Notes: generated by a model not told the origin, from the sequence alone. Shown: positions 53,621-62,338, numbered from the stretch's first letter. The stretch: DNA of 64,000 nt from Bradyrhizobium sp. CB82 (GCF_029714405.1 NZ_CP121651.1:836294-900293), one strand, 5' to 3'. Translations and numbers: made by a program.

Positions 53621-53712
53621 CTCGGGCCGCCATCGGCGATCCGAACGACATCCCGCCGCCGGCCCAGCCGGCGGCGGCTTCGTTTCCAACACCCATGAAC
53701 AGGAGGACATCC

Positions 53713-54189
53713 ATGTCCGCGCAGTTGATCTACGACCTCGTCCCGCTCGGAGCGATCATCCGGTTTTCTGACGGCACGCCGCGGCCACCGGAGCAGCACC
53801 GCAAGAAGCTCGCGGCTTGGGAACACCGCAACAGCGGCGGTCGGCTGATCCGCAAGCAGGCAGAACGCCGCGTCGGCAACACCGTCATTGGCGCCACCAT
53901 CACACTGCACGCCAGCGACTATGGCGGCGGCGGTGTTGTGGTGCTTCGCGTCCACCGGACCTTCTCGGTCGACAGCGACCTGAGGTTCGTCGTGACCGAG
54001 CGCCCGAGGGTCGGTGCAGTCCGCGTGCTCAGCCGACCTGGCGAGGACACCGAACTCGTCTATCTCGCCAGCAGCCGCGCCGACGCCGAAACCTGGCTGC
54101 AGAGCCACGGCTATCCGGATGCGGTTCTCGACGAGGTGACAACCGATGCGCCGGCAGCCGACGTCATGGAGGGGAGGACGGCCGCATGA
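53713..54189 (+). CDS. conserved plasmid protein of unknown function
   Basis: A 158-aa soluble protein with no signal peptide or helix. The start region LIYDLVPLGAIIRFSDGTP resembles a small beta domain. AGGAGGA lies 5 nt before ATG 53713. Its end overlaps the next gene by 4 bp (ATGA). Probably one transcript with the ParB-like gene. Confidence 0.7.
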   Translation: MSAQLIYDLVPLGAIIRFSDGTPRPPEQHRKKLAAWEHRNSGGRLIRKQAERRVGNTVIGATITLHASDYGGGGVVVLRVHRTFSVDSDLRFVVTERPRVGAVRVLSRPGEDTELVYLASSRADAETWLQSHGYPDAVLDEVTTDAPAADVMEGRTAA

Positions 54190-55076
54190 GGACGCCCTCA
54201 CCCCTCGCCACCATGACGGACTCGAATTCTGGATTTCCCGAGGTCGAGTTCGGCCGCAGTGGCGACGGTTATCTCGTCGCTCGCGTCGGCGATACGGCGT
54301 TCGCCATGTTGGCGGGACGCGACGCCCGCCATTATCTCGCGACCGGCTGGCGCATCAACCGGCCGATCGCCGAATGGAAGCGCTCTGACTTCTACGGCCA
54401 TTCAGGCGGGCTCGCCGACGAGGCGGCCTTCCGGACAAAGGTCGTGCAGAACGCCGAGCATCAGCGCGAGATGCGTGCGCTCGGCCGTCGCGAGACCGGC
54501 TCCAATGCGAACACGCCATGGGGTTCGTCGCAGGGTGCAACCGTCTATGCGGAGGGCATTGTCTGCCATTCGACGGCGGGCCACGGCGGTTTCCATCTCT
54601 CGGCCGAGCGCAACCGCAGGGTCAGCCCTGTACTGCGCGCGCGGAGCGGCTGGTACGAGGAAGACGAGGCCTGGGCGATCGTGGCGATCACCTTCCCGCA
54701 TCTGTTCACCAGCTACGAGCGGTGCTGCGCCGAACGCACCATCAAGGATAGCTGGCCCGATGCGTGGGAGGCAATTTTCCGGATCGTGCTACAGCCCGGC
54801 GAATCCCGTGAGAAGGATCGGTGCGCCTTCGAGAAGGACCACGCCGACAACTGGATCGTCGTGTCGGCGATCTCATCGGATCAGCAGCCGGGCTTTGTCG
54901 AAGTCATCGCCACGCCGGGCGGCAGACGCGGCGCGGGTACCGAGGAGCGACGTTTCCTCGTCCCGTCCGACGAGTACCGGATTGGCCGCTTCGGCTTCGT
55001 CGTCGATGAGACTCGCCACCCGGTCTATTCGGGATCATCGAGCTTCATCGGTTGGCAGGGAAGGACGTCGCCATGA
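54186..55076 (+). CDS. conserved plasmid protein (DUF7007-like)
   Basis: A 296-aa protein with a conserved middle (GIVCHSTAGHGGFHLSAERN, then WAIVAITFPHLFTSYERCCA) that fits, from memory, the DUF7007 family of plasmid proteins. The His/Cys content could bind metal. Start/stop overlaps with both neighbours show tight translational coupling. Function unknown. Confidence 0.7.
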   Translation: MRTPSPLATMTDSNSGFPEVEFGRSGDGYLVARVGDTAFAMLAGRDARHYLATGWRINRPIAEWKRSDFYGHSGGLADEAAFRTKVVQNAEHQREMRALGRRETGSNANTPWGSSQGATVYAEGIVCHSTAGHGGFHLSAERNRRVSPVLRARSGWYEEDEAWAIVAITFPHLFTSYERCCAERTIKDSWPDAWEAIFRIVLQPGESREKDRCAFEKDHADNWIVVSAISSDQQPGFVEVIATPGGRRGAGTEERRFLVPSDEYRIGRFGFVVDETRHPVYSGSSSFIGWQGRTSP

Positions 55077-55477
55077 AGGCTTCCCCCGAACGCCTCGCCC
55101 AACTTTCGCGCATGGAGGAGGCGCGTCGCCAGACGCAGCGCCAGATCGACATGATCGATCGGCAGATCATCCGCCGCATGACGACGCTGATCCCGCAGCT
55201 TGGCCGTAAGCGGTCCGGATACCGTCGCGGGAAGCTGCCTGACCCGCGCGCTTTCCTCGAACGCTATCGCTCAAACCTTGCGGCGATCACCGCAGAGCGC
55301 CAGCCGGAGATCGATGCACTCTCGCGCAAGCTCGCCCGGCAAGATGCTGCGATCGAGATGCTGCGGGCTCGATGCGCGCCGGAGTCTCGCCCCGCTCGTG
55401 ACGACCCGGAGTGCAAGGACGAATGTCCCAGTCCAGCCGACTGTCGTCCGCGCAAGCGACATGGCGCTGCGGCCTAG
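55073..55477 (+). CDS. conserved plasmid protein, basic coiled coil
   Basis: A 134-aa, strongly basic, helical protein (RQTQRQIDMIDRQIIRRM near the start) ending in a Cys-rich tail (ECKDECPSPADC) that could bind zinc. The start overlaps the previous stop. Likely DNA- or protein-binding; function unknown. Confidence 0.65.
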   Translation: MKASPERLAQLSRMEEARRQTQRQIDMIDRQIIRRMTTLIPQLGRKRSGYRRGKLPDPRAFLERYRSNLAAITAERQPEIDALSRKLARQDAAIEMLRARCAPESRPARDDPECKDECPSPADCRPRKRHGAAA

Positions 55478-55877
55478 CGGGGCCAAAGCCGACCTTGCGG
55501 CTCGCTTCAGGCGAACATCTCGAGCACGCACGGCGCGAAGCTTGCGGTCTGTTGGTCGAACCTTTCCGCATTCGCCAACCCGGGCCGCACCCTGTCGGCT
55601 CTCCCCTCGGGTTTGCTGCCGTCTGCGCCGCCGGCGGTCCGCTTCAAGGCCAAGTCGCAAGCGACCAGGAACCGCCGATCTCGGCAAGGCCCGGCTGCGT
55701 TCGGCGCAGGGCTCCAGCAAGCTGGACCCTGCTTGTCCGCAGCCGGACCTCGCTCGCCTGGCGGTCCCCGGACCTTGAAGCGGCCCTCATCCCGGCGGCG
55801 CTGGGCGACCGCACCCGAAGGGAGGTCCGGCAGGGGCCGGATCGAACCTGACGGCGAAACCAGCTAAGGAATTCACC
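55478..55877. other. 400-bp GC-rich gap
   Basis: Open frames on both strands are Arg/Pro/Ser-rich and look like chance products of GC-rich DNA. No recognised gene or signal. Confidence 0.4.
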
Positions 55878-56465
55878 ATGACCAAACCTGCTCGCTCCTC
55901 TCGCGCCAGCGCCCGTGTCATCCCGCTTCGCAAGGGCACCACTCTCGAAATGGTCCGGCTCGCCTGCCCCGACTCGGCACAGGCACAGCGCATCTCCGAA
56001 AGCTTCGGCCTTGCGATCCTGGACAGCGATAGCATCCGCGACCTGCACGAGCGGCTCATCATCGAAACCGCCGACGCACTCAAGGACGGCCTGAGTGAAC
56101 GCGCAATGCAGATTCACCTTCAGCGGATCGTCGGCGCTTATGTCGGCTCCGCGCATGGCGCCGGCCAGTTCTACACCCGCGCAGTCACTGAAGCGCGAGA
56201 TGCGACTGCCAAGCTCGCCAACGACAGCCGCGATGGGGACCTTGATGGTCCGGTCGGCTTCGATAGCCAGGCACAGCGCAAGCGTGAATTCGCCGCCGAC
56301 ATGGGCGTACAGGCTCACGCGCTTCGTATGGCCGCTGAAGGCGCCGTCGCCGCCTACGAAAAGGTCGTCGGCGAAACCTGGAAGCCTTTCGAGCGTCCTG
56401 TCGACAACACGACCGACATCGTGGGCCGGAAGGCGGCCAAGGCGCAGATGTCGGCGTTCGACTAA
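55878..56465 (+). CDS. conserved plasmid protein of unknown function
   Basis: A 195-aa helical protein; segments LIIETADALKDGLSERAMQI and VGAYVGSAHGAGQFYTRAV look conserved. No signal peptide. It lies in the same backbone order (ParB-like, unknowns, ArdC, DUF736) seen in rhizobial plasmids. Confidence 0.68.
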   Translation: MTKPARSSRASARVIPLRKGTTLEMVRLACPDSAQAQRISESFGLAILDSDSIRDLHERLIIETADALKDGLSERAMQIHLQRIVGAYVGSAHGAGQFYTRAVTEARDATAKLANDSRDGDLDGPVGFDSQAQRKREFAADMGVQAHALRMAAEGAVAAYEKVVGETWKPFERPVDNTTDIVGRKAAKAQMSAFD

Positions 56466-56471
56466 CCCTCA

Positions 56472-56493
56472 GCGCGGGGCCTCGGCCCCGCGC
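56472..56493. terminator. very stable hairpin, possible terminator
   Basis: A perfect 10-bp GC stem (GCGCGGGGCC with GGCCCCGCGC) and a 2-nt loop, 6 bp after the stop at 56465, followed by CTCTTCCTT. Confidence 0.55.
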
Positions 56494-56758
56494 CTCTTCC
56501 TTCGGCCACCGACGGGCCGGTCCGCAAGATCGGCCCTTTTTCGGGCTGCCGCTGCAACAAAGGGAGCCGCCGCCCGTGCTGCTCGCCATCGTCGGCCCCT
56601 CCCGGTCCGAGGTCCTGCGCCGGACCCAAGGCCCGCGCAACGGCTTTGCCGTCCTTCGCGGTGCTTCGGCCCTTGCGGGTGCGCGGACCTTGGGCCCGGC
56701 GGTGGCGGACCCCGTGAGGAGCCGCGATGGGCGCGGCCTCCCGAACGGAGTCATTATA

Positions 56759-57685
56759 ATGAACAGGAACGGAGAAAAGGCGCGAGGCGACCTGTACGTC
56801 CGCATCACGGACCGCATTGTCGCGGAGCTCGAACGCGGTGTGCGCCCTTGGGTCCAACCTTGGGCGGCCGCGAATATCGCAGGCCACATCAGGCGACCGC
56901 TGCGACACAACGGCCAGCCTTATACGGGTATCAACGTCGTGCTGCTTTGGTCAGAAGCCATCGCGCGCGGCTTCTGCTCTCCGGTTTGGATGACGTTCAA
57001 GCAGGCCAGCGAACTCGGCGCGCACGTCCGAAAGGGCGAGACTGGCAGCACCGTGGTTTACGCGAGCCGCTTCACCAAGACAGAGACCGACGCTCGCGGC
57101 GACGAAATCGAAAGGGATATCTCCTTCTTGAAGGCCTATACCGTCTTTTGTGTCGATCAAATCGATGGCTTGCCCGAGCATTATTACGGTCGGCCGGCCG
57201 CTGTCGCATCAACGATTGAGCGTAACGCGAACGCCGACGCTTTCTTTGCCAATACCGGCGCGATTGTTCGGCATGGCGGCTCGATGGCGTTTTACGCGCC
57301 CTCGTCCGATCACATTCAGATGCCGACGATCGACAGTTTTCGCGACACCGCCTCCTATGTCGCCGTCAGAGCCCATGAGACCGCGCATTGGACCGCTCCC
57401 GTTCACCGCGTCAACCGCGATCTCAGCCGATATGGCAAGGATCGGAGCGAGCGCGCACGCGAAGAGCTGGTCGCCGAGCTCGGGAGCTGCTTCCTCTGCG
57501 CGGATCTCGGGATTTCTCCCGAACTCGAACCGCGACCGGATCATGCCAGCTACCTCGCATCGTGGTTGGACGTTTTGTCGAGTGAGAAGCGCTTTATCTT
57601 CTCGGCAGCTGCGCATGCGCAACGCGCCGTCGCCTATCTGCACGACCAGCAGCCGAAGCCCGTAGACGTCGAGGAGGCAGCATGA
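56759..57685 (+). CDS. ardC: ArdC-like antirestriction protein with zincin-like motif
   Basis: A 308-aa protein. The N-terminal ssDNA-binding ArdC domain includes ERGVRPWVQPW (25-35) and NGQPYTGINVVLL (51-63). The C-terminal domain has a zinc metallopeptidase signature, HETAH at 206-210, with the further Glu at 236 or 240 (REELVAELGS). ArdC proteins protect incoming plasmid DNA from restriction during conjugation. The start follows ATTATA at 56754. Placed in the backbone that is expected to enter first or act early in the recipient. Confidence 0.88.
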   Translation: MNRNGEKARGDLYVRITDRIVAELERGVRPWVQPWAAANIAGHIRRPLRHNGQPYTGINVVLLWSEAIARGFCSPVWMTFKQASELGAHVRKGETGSTVVYASRFTKTETDARGDEIERDISFLKAYTVFCVDQIDGLPEHYYGRPAAVASTIERNANADAFFANTGAIVRHGGSMAFYAPSSDHIQMPTIDSFRDTASYVAVRAHETAHWTAPVHRVNRDLSRYGKDRSERAREELVAELGSCFLCADLGISPELEPRPDHASYLASWLDVLSSEKRFIFSAAAHAQRAVAYLHDQQPKPVDVEEAA

Positions 57686-58345
57686 TGAGCCTATAGCGTG
57701 ATTTACGCCGGCGCTTGCCGGCCCCCTTAGCTATCCGGTGATTCAGCGCAGAGATGCGGCCTTGTTGGCCGCTCCAGGGCCAGCGTCCCTTCATTCCTCG
57801 TGCTGCGCCACCTGATTGGGGCTTGCGTGCCGTCCTTCGAGGAGGACGACGTTCTGACTTTGCACAGGTCGTCGCTGTGCCGAGCAATCTCGCTCGCGGC
57901 CTTCGGATTCACTTTCGGGCCGCGTGGCTCTCTTGACGGAAGACTAGCGCGCTTACCGTTTGGGGTGTCGACCCGCAAGCCTGAGGGGTTGCCAGATGTG
58001 TGCGATGAGCGGTGATCGGGTTCTTTCCTCGGTCAACGTTTCGATGATCGCAAGTCGTGTTCCTCGGCCGTCTCTTCAGGCACACCCACGTCGTCCTCGA
58101 TTTGGCATGTCTGACCGAAGGCCGTCGTCGCTAAAGCGCCGCCTCGCTCTTATCCCCGCAACAGCCGGTTACGACTTTCTTCCCCTGGCCGCTGCGCGTC
58201 CATTCCTCGCGCAAGCCAAGAAAGTCGTGCCCTGGCTGCCCTCTACTGCGTGCCGGCCCCTTCGGGGTGCGGGTCGATCGCCTCCGGTCTGCCGCCAGCC
58301 ATCGAGGCCGCGATGGGCGGCCCGGAAAACTGAAAGGACACGACA
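57686..58345. other. 660-bp stretch without a recognised gene
   Basis: No believable start or family on either strand. The right end should hold the promoter and ribosome site (GAAAGGACACGACA) of the DUF736 gene. Confidence 0.4.
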
Positions 58346-58657
58346 ATGGCGACCATCGGCACCTTCACTTCGACCGGCAACGGCTTCACCGGCACTGTTC
58401 GCACCCTCGCTCTCAATGCCAAAGCCAAGCTGGTCCGGGTCGAGAACCCCTCCGACAAGGGACCGCATTTCCGCATCTTCGCCGGCAATGTCGAGCTGGG
58501 AGCCGCTTGGCAGAAGACCGCCCGGGACACCGAGCGCGATTACCTCTCGGTCAAGCTGGACGATCCGAGCTTCCCGGCTCCGATCTATGCCACCCTGATC
58601 GAGGTGGAGGGCCAGGAAGGTCTCCAGCTCATCTGGTCCCGCCCGAATCGGGATTGA
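58346..58657 (+). CDS. DUF736 family protein
   Basis: A 103-aa protein, the full length of the family: [18 protein letters not shown] start, [19 protein letters not shown] core and a [16 protein letters not shown] beta segment. DUF736 is widespread on alphaproteobacterial plasmids; function unknown. AAGGA precedes the ATG; a strong terminator follows. Confidence 0.9.
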   Translation: MATIGTFTSTGNGFTGTVRTLALNAKAKLVRVENPSDKGPHFRIFAGNVELGAAWQKTARDTERDYLSVKLDDPSFPAPIYATLIEVEGQEGLQLIWSRPNRD

Positions 58658-58670
58658 GGGGCCCACGGCA

Positions 58671-58698
58671 ATGGCCCCGCCGAAAGGCGGGGCCATTT
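58671..58698 (+). terminator. terminator with GAAA tetraloop
   Basis: A perfect 11-bp stem (58671-58681 with 58686-58696) closed by a GAAA tetraloop, 14 bp after the DUF736 stop, followed by TT. Confidence 0.78.
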
Positions 58699-58755
58699 GC
58701 CCGCTGTCACAGCCTCGGGTCACGGGGCCGTGATAGCCACTGGTGCATGTCATTC

Positions 58756-58770
58756 AAATGTATTACATTT
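58756..58770. promoter_or_regulatory. palindromic operator of the RelB/DinJ gene
   Basis: AAATGTATTACATTT: two 7-bp arms around one T, 28 bp upstream of the start codon. RelB/DinJ antitoxins repress their own genes through such palindromes. Confidence 0.55.
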
Positions 58771-58798
58771 CGCTGCGCGTGAGAATAGGGAGGTCGCT

Positions 58799-59107
58799 AT
58801 GGCTTCGAATGCCTTGGTCCAAACCCGCATCGATGCGGACGTGAAGGAAAAGGCCACTGCGGTTCTGGAAAACATGGGTCTCACGGTATCCGACGCCGTT
58901 CGGATCCTGCTGACGCGCACGGCCAATGAAGGGATGCTTCCTCTGGAACTCGTGAGCAACAGCCAAGCTTACGATAGCTGGTTTCGTGAGAAGGTGAGCC
59001 AGGCGCTGGCGGAAACCCGGCCCAATCTCGATGATTCCGAGGTCGAAGCACATTTTGCGCAACGCCGTGCCGCCGCGCTCCGAAAAGCTGCGGAGCAAGA
59101 GTGGTGA
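58799..59107 (+). CDS. RelB/DinJ family antitoxin (no toxin partner seen)
   Basis: A 102-aa protein with a ribbon-helix-helix N-terminus (VQTRIDADVKEKATAVLENM, then LTVSDAVRILL) and a helical C-terminal toxin-binding tail (SEVEAHFAQRRAA). GGGAGG precedes ATG 58799. In intact systems a RelE/YafQ gene follows at once; here the next 400 bp have none, only decayed DNA on the other strand. So it is an orphan antitoxin, or pairs with a toxin elsewhere. Confidence 0.85.
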   Translation: MASNALVQTRIDADVKEKATAVLENMGLTVSDAVRILLTRTANEGMLPLELVSNSQAYDSWFREKVSQALAETRPNLDDSEVEAHFAQRRAAALRKAAEQEW

Positions 59108-59139
59108 CATTCGTGGCCCGTCGAATGCGGGGCCTTTCT

Positions 59140-59395
59140 GGTTTCTGCACGCGGAGATCGCGCAACCAGTGAAGCGCTTGGATGGCGCGCATCGCTGGTG
59201 GCCCGGACAGAATAGCTTACTGGCAACGGGTCGGACGAAGGCGTCAGGTTGCCGAGTTTGATCGCGCGGCGACGAGCATCGGTGTGCACGCACCACGACT
59301 TTGGCCGGGACGGCGTCAGTCAGGCCCAGATCATTCGCTGCGGTTATGCCGTCGACGAGTATCCGAGTTTGGTCGTCGAGTCCGGCCTGCAAAGA
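59140..59395 (-). pseudogene. DUF6088 (AbiEi-type antitoxin) remnant with several frameshifts
   Basis: Pieces of one protein appear in three frames in the right order: NDLGLTDAVPAKVVV, then HTDARRRAIKLGNLT, then SKLF followed by MRAIQALHWLRDL. These match the core of DUF6088 / AbiEi-like antitoxins as I remember it. At least three indels and the loss of both ends make it a clear pseudogene. It lies tail to tail with the RelB/DinJ gene. Confidence 0.6.
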
Positions 59396-59473
59396 GCGCA
59401 GCTATTTCTTGCATCTGGTACCCGGATCGGGTGTCTTGTTTGGGGCCCCTTGAATTCTCGCCTTCCAGGCTCC

Positions 59474-59505
59474 CATAATTCGTTCCTGGCAAGGAGTGAA
59501 TTATG
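59474..59505 (+). promoter_or_regulatory. hairpin covering ribosome site and start of the DUF433 gene
   Basis: CATAATTC (59474-59481) pairs with GAATTATG (59498-59505); inside, TCCT pairs with AGGA around a GGCA loop. The AAGGAG ribosome site and the ATG start (59503) both lie in the stem. It could be an operator, or an RNA switch that hides the start. Confidence 0.6.
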
Positions 59506-60075
59506 CGTGCCGCCCTGTTGACCCCCAATGAAGTCGCAGCTCTGGCCGAGACCTCGAAGACAGTTGTTGAGAAGGCGCTCGAGCAGAAAGTCTTCGGCGC
59601 GGGCCGCGGTGCCAGCGGCAGGCTGCTGCCGCTGCATGCGGTTGCCCTTGCCGCTGCGGTGAAGTCTCTTGGTCGGCGGCTAACCGTCAATGACAAGAGG
59701 CTTGTCGCGCGCGAACTGGCCGCACTCTCGCCTTCAGCCATGAAGACGGCCGAGATCGAAGTGGCGCCGGCAGTGGTTCTGCGTGTCGGCCCCCTGACCC
59801 GCGACGCGGTCGAGCGCGCGGAGCGCTATGCTGCGGACCGGGATGCCTTCATCGAGGTCGCCGAGGGCGTCCAAGGTGGGCGTCCGGTCATCAAGGGCAC
59901 CCGCCTGACCGTGAGCGCGATCCACGGCCGCCTCTCGTCAGGCGACACGATCGAGACCTTGATGGAGGACTATCCCGATATCCCACGCGGGGCTTTCGAG
60001 GCGGCCCTCCTCTACGCAAAAACTCATCCACAGGTTGGCCGCCCGGTGCTGCGCCACCGGGGATCGGCGGCGTGA
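59503..60075 (+). CDS. DUF433-type antitoxin with MerR-like N-terminus
   Basis: A 190-aa protein. The N-terminal 70 residues look like a helix-turn-helix (LLTPNEVAALAETSKTVVEK). The C-terminal part is a DUF433 domain (GGRPVIKGTRLTVSAIHGRL, then LMEDYPDIPRGAFEAALLYA). DUF433 proteins pair with DUF5615 PIN-like toxins. Its stop overlaps the toxin start (ATGA frame: 60072 start, 60075 end). The hairpin over its start suggests autoregulation. Confidence 0.82.
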   Translation: MRAALLTPNEVAALAETSKTVVEKALEQKVFGAGRGASGRLLPLHAVALAAAVKSLGRRLTVNDKRLVARELAALSPSAMKTAEIEVAPAVVLRVGPLTRDAVERAERYAADRDAFIEVAEGVQGGRPVIKGTRLTVSAIHGRLSSGDTIETLMEDYPDIPRGAFEAALLYAKTHPQVGRPVLRHRGSAA

Positions 60076-60451
60076 AGTTTTTCATCGACGAGTGCATTTC
60101 GCCTTCGCTCAGCCAGCATCTCAACCAGGACGGTCTGCACGATGCGATCCATCCGTCCGATCGCGGCCGGCTGCGCGATCCCGATCACGTCGTCTTCGCG
60201 CGCGCTATTGAGGAAGACCGCATCATCGTCACCGAAAATGCCGATGATTTCAGAAAGCTCGCCGGCAGCGTCGATGCTCACCCGGTCTGATCATCTTGCC
60301 GTCGGTCGCGCGCCTCGAGGCGCAACGGCTGATGGACATTGTGATCGCGCATCTCACCGATGCTGGTCGCGAACGTCCACAGGATCTGCTCGTCAATTCC
60401 GTGCTGACCATCACACTCGCGGCCGACATCCGCATTGATCCGCTGCCGTGA
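60072..60451 (+). pseudogene. DUF5615 PIN-like toxin, frameshifted
   Basis: The frame from 60072 encodes KFFIDECISPSLSQHL and DPDHVVFARAIEEDRIIVTE, the acidic PIN-like core, to a stop at 60290. The expected end (LIILPSVARLEAQRLMDIVI to the TGA at 60449-60451) is in the next frame. One missing G in the CACCCGG run near 60281-60287 explains it. The active-site Asp residues (5, and others in the core) remain, but the C-terminal helices are lost. Confidence 0.78.
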
Positions 60452-60472
60452 TGGGCAGCGGTTTCAGCCGCC

Positions 60473-61675
60473 CTACAAAATCCCCCAGGCCCGATAGCGT
60501 CCCCGCCCGGTCGCCTCGCGCAGGCCGAGCTCGGTGACGAGGTTTTGGGCCGCACGGGGCGTAATCCCGAGCTCTTCCGCGATCATACCGGCCGAGACGA
60601 TCGGCCGGGCCAGCACGTAGTCGAGGAGTGCCGGCAGTTTTGAAGTGGCGCGGCGGCCAGCGAGCTTGCGGGCGAGCAGGTTTCTGGTCATCAGCCAGCG
60701 ATCGTGGTCTTTGCAGCCGGCCTCGGCGGCGGCCGTCATCGCCTCAAGCTGCACGGCGAGCCGCGCTGCGGCGTCGCGCGGTCGCCGGCGTTCACGCGGG
60801 ATGGCTTTGAGTCCCTCATGCAAGCAGGGAAGATGCCAACGGGTCTTGCCGCGGGCGCGCAGCAGGCCAGCGGCGAGCAGCCGGCCGAGCCAGAGTGTGT
60901 GCTGCAGCGGTTCGATCGTGACCCAGGCTTCCGCCGCGAGCGCGGCCGCGAGCGTTGGCGGTAGTGTGTGGCTCTGATCGATGATGGCGTGCCAGTCGTC
61001 GAGACGTTCGTCCTCGTCCCAGTCGAGATCGTACACCAGTGAGTCCCGCTCGGATCGGACTTGGCTCGCGCTGGCGAGCATCCGCTCGGTCTTGGCATTC
61101 GCGGCATCGACAGCGGCGAAAGTGGCGGCCAGATGCGGATCGATCTCGATGATGCCGAGCGCGCCATCGAGATCCTCCTCGTTCTGGTCCCCTCCCCCAT
61201 CGTGGTCCATCGCTGCTTCGCCTTCGTTCCGGCTACTCTTCCCCTCCTTGGCCTGCTCACCCCGACCGCGCAGTTCGGCCAGGCCGGCCGCAGACAGCGC
61301 CCAGTCGGGTTTTTCCGCGGCGATGCGACGGCGGGTGCGCAGGACCGTGTGGGCGCGGGTGAGCTCGTGTGTGGGGGCGCGGATGTCCATGCCTTCATCG
61401 TGAAGAACGAGATCTTCGAGGTGGACGAGCTCACCTTCCAGCCATAGACTCGCGCACGCATCGGTGAAGTGCGTCCGGCTGATCCACCCTTCGCGGATCG
61501 GACTTTTGGCGAGGCGCTCGTCGAGCCGAGCGAGAGCATCCTCGGCGGACGCGAGCAGACTGGCGATAGGGGCCCAGGGTAGCGGATCTGGGATTTGGTA
61601 GCCGGATGACAAGGTCTTGATAACCTTAGCGGGGATCGTTGAAACGGAAGCTATCATAAAGGTAGCTTCCGTCAT
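60473..61675 (-). CDS. RHE_PE00001-like plasmid protein (DUF1612 and HTH)
   Basis: A 400-aa protein typical of rhizobial plasmids: N-terminal SAEDALARLDERLAKSPIREG and ASLWLEGELVHLEDLVLHDE (DUF1612 region), an acidic linker (about 165-200), and a C-terminal winged-helix segment (VSAGMIAEELGITPRAAQNL) before the stop. DNA binding is likely. The start is uncertain: no ribosome site is seen before ATG 61675, and an inverted repeat GGAAGCTA/TAGCTTCC lies over codons 2-10. Confidence 0.8.
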   Translation of the reverse strand: MTEATFMIASVSTIPAKVIKTLSSGYQIPDPLPWAPIASLLASAEDALARLDERLAKSPIREGWISRTHFTDACASLWLEGELVHLEDLVLHDEGMDIRAPTHELTRAHTVLRTRRRIAAEKPDWALSAAGLAELRGRGEQAKEGKSSRNEGEAAMDHDGGGDQNEEDLDGALGIIEIDPHLAATFAAVDAANAKTERMLASASQVRSERDSLVYDLDWDEDERLDDWHAIIDQSHTLPPTLAAALAAEAWVTIEPLQHTLWLGRLLAAGLLRARGKTRWHLPCLHEGLKAIPRERRRPRDAAARLAVQLEAMTAAAEAGCKDHDRWLMTRNLLARKLAGRRATSKLPALLDYVLARPIVSAGMIAEELGITPRAAQNLVTELGLREATGRGRYRAWGIL

Positions 61676-61904
61676 AGCGGTGCGTGTTCCCGCCGACCTC
61701 TCGCTAGAACCATCGCTATGGTGTTGGGCGCCGAGACGCAAACCAGTGAGTCTGCCGAGTACAGCCCCGGAAAATCGCGCCCGCGGGCCTCTAAGATCGA
61801 CCAGAGATCGTCGTCGTTTCCCTTCCCGGATGCCCGTGCCACCTCGAATGCCCGCTCAGCACCGGCTTTGAGAGGCTGGCATTGCGATTGTCGAGGCGTA
61901 ATGC

Positions 61905-62127
61905 ATAAGCGAGTTTAGGCGAATTACGCAAGATCCCTCCGTGATGGGCGGAAAACCCTGCATACGTGGGCAGCGCGTCACCGTCGGCATGATCGTGGGC
62001 CAGATCGGCGCCGGCCGCAGCATCGATGCGCTGCTTGCCGACTATCCCTATCTCGCGCGCGAGGACGTGCTCGAGGCCCTGAGCCACGCGGCCTCGCGCG
62101 CCCGAGGAGCGCGAGGTTGATTTGTAG
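61905..62127 (+). pseudogene. second DUF433 antitoxin gene, decayed
   Basis: Homology runs from ITQDPSVMGGKPCIRG through VTVGMIVGQIGAGRSIDALL and YPYLAREDVLEAL. The in-frame codon where the start should be (61905) is ATA, not ATG. An extra C near 62100-62103 shifts the end, so the natural C-terminus EEREVDL and its TAG (62125-62127) lie in another frame. Both lesions point to a pseudogene. Confidence 0.65.
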
Positions 62128-62338
62128 CGCATTCCTGATCGACATGAACCTGTCGCCGTGCTGGGTCCCTTTCCTCCACAACGCGGGGTTCGAAGCGGTG
62201 CATTGGTCGGCGGTGGGTGCGGCGGAAGCGTCCGATCGCGGGCTAATGCAATGGCCTGCCCGCCCTTGGTCTCCAGCGATCCCGACCGCGCGGGTGCGGG
62301 TTCTCCCACTCCGGTCGCAAATCGCCGCTTGTTGCTAG
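62117..62338 (+). pseudogene. second DUF5615 toxin gene, 5' fragment
   Basis: The first 45 or so codons (FLIDMNLSPCWVPFLHNAGF, then VHWSAVGAAEASD) match a DUF5615 PIN-like toxin. The start is at best a TTG. After about 62255 the sequence no longer resembles the family, so the rest was lost. It overlaps the end of the decayed DUF433 gene as in intact pairs. Confidence 0.65.

Noticed and set aside
51746..53710. A 654-codon open frame on the minus strand
   Set aside because: Antisense to the ParB-like gene; no recognised domain.
59107..59500. A RelE-type toxin after the RelB/DinJ gene
   Set aside because: No frame in this stretch resembles RelE/YafQ; the DNA matches a decayed DUF6088 gene on the other strand.
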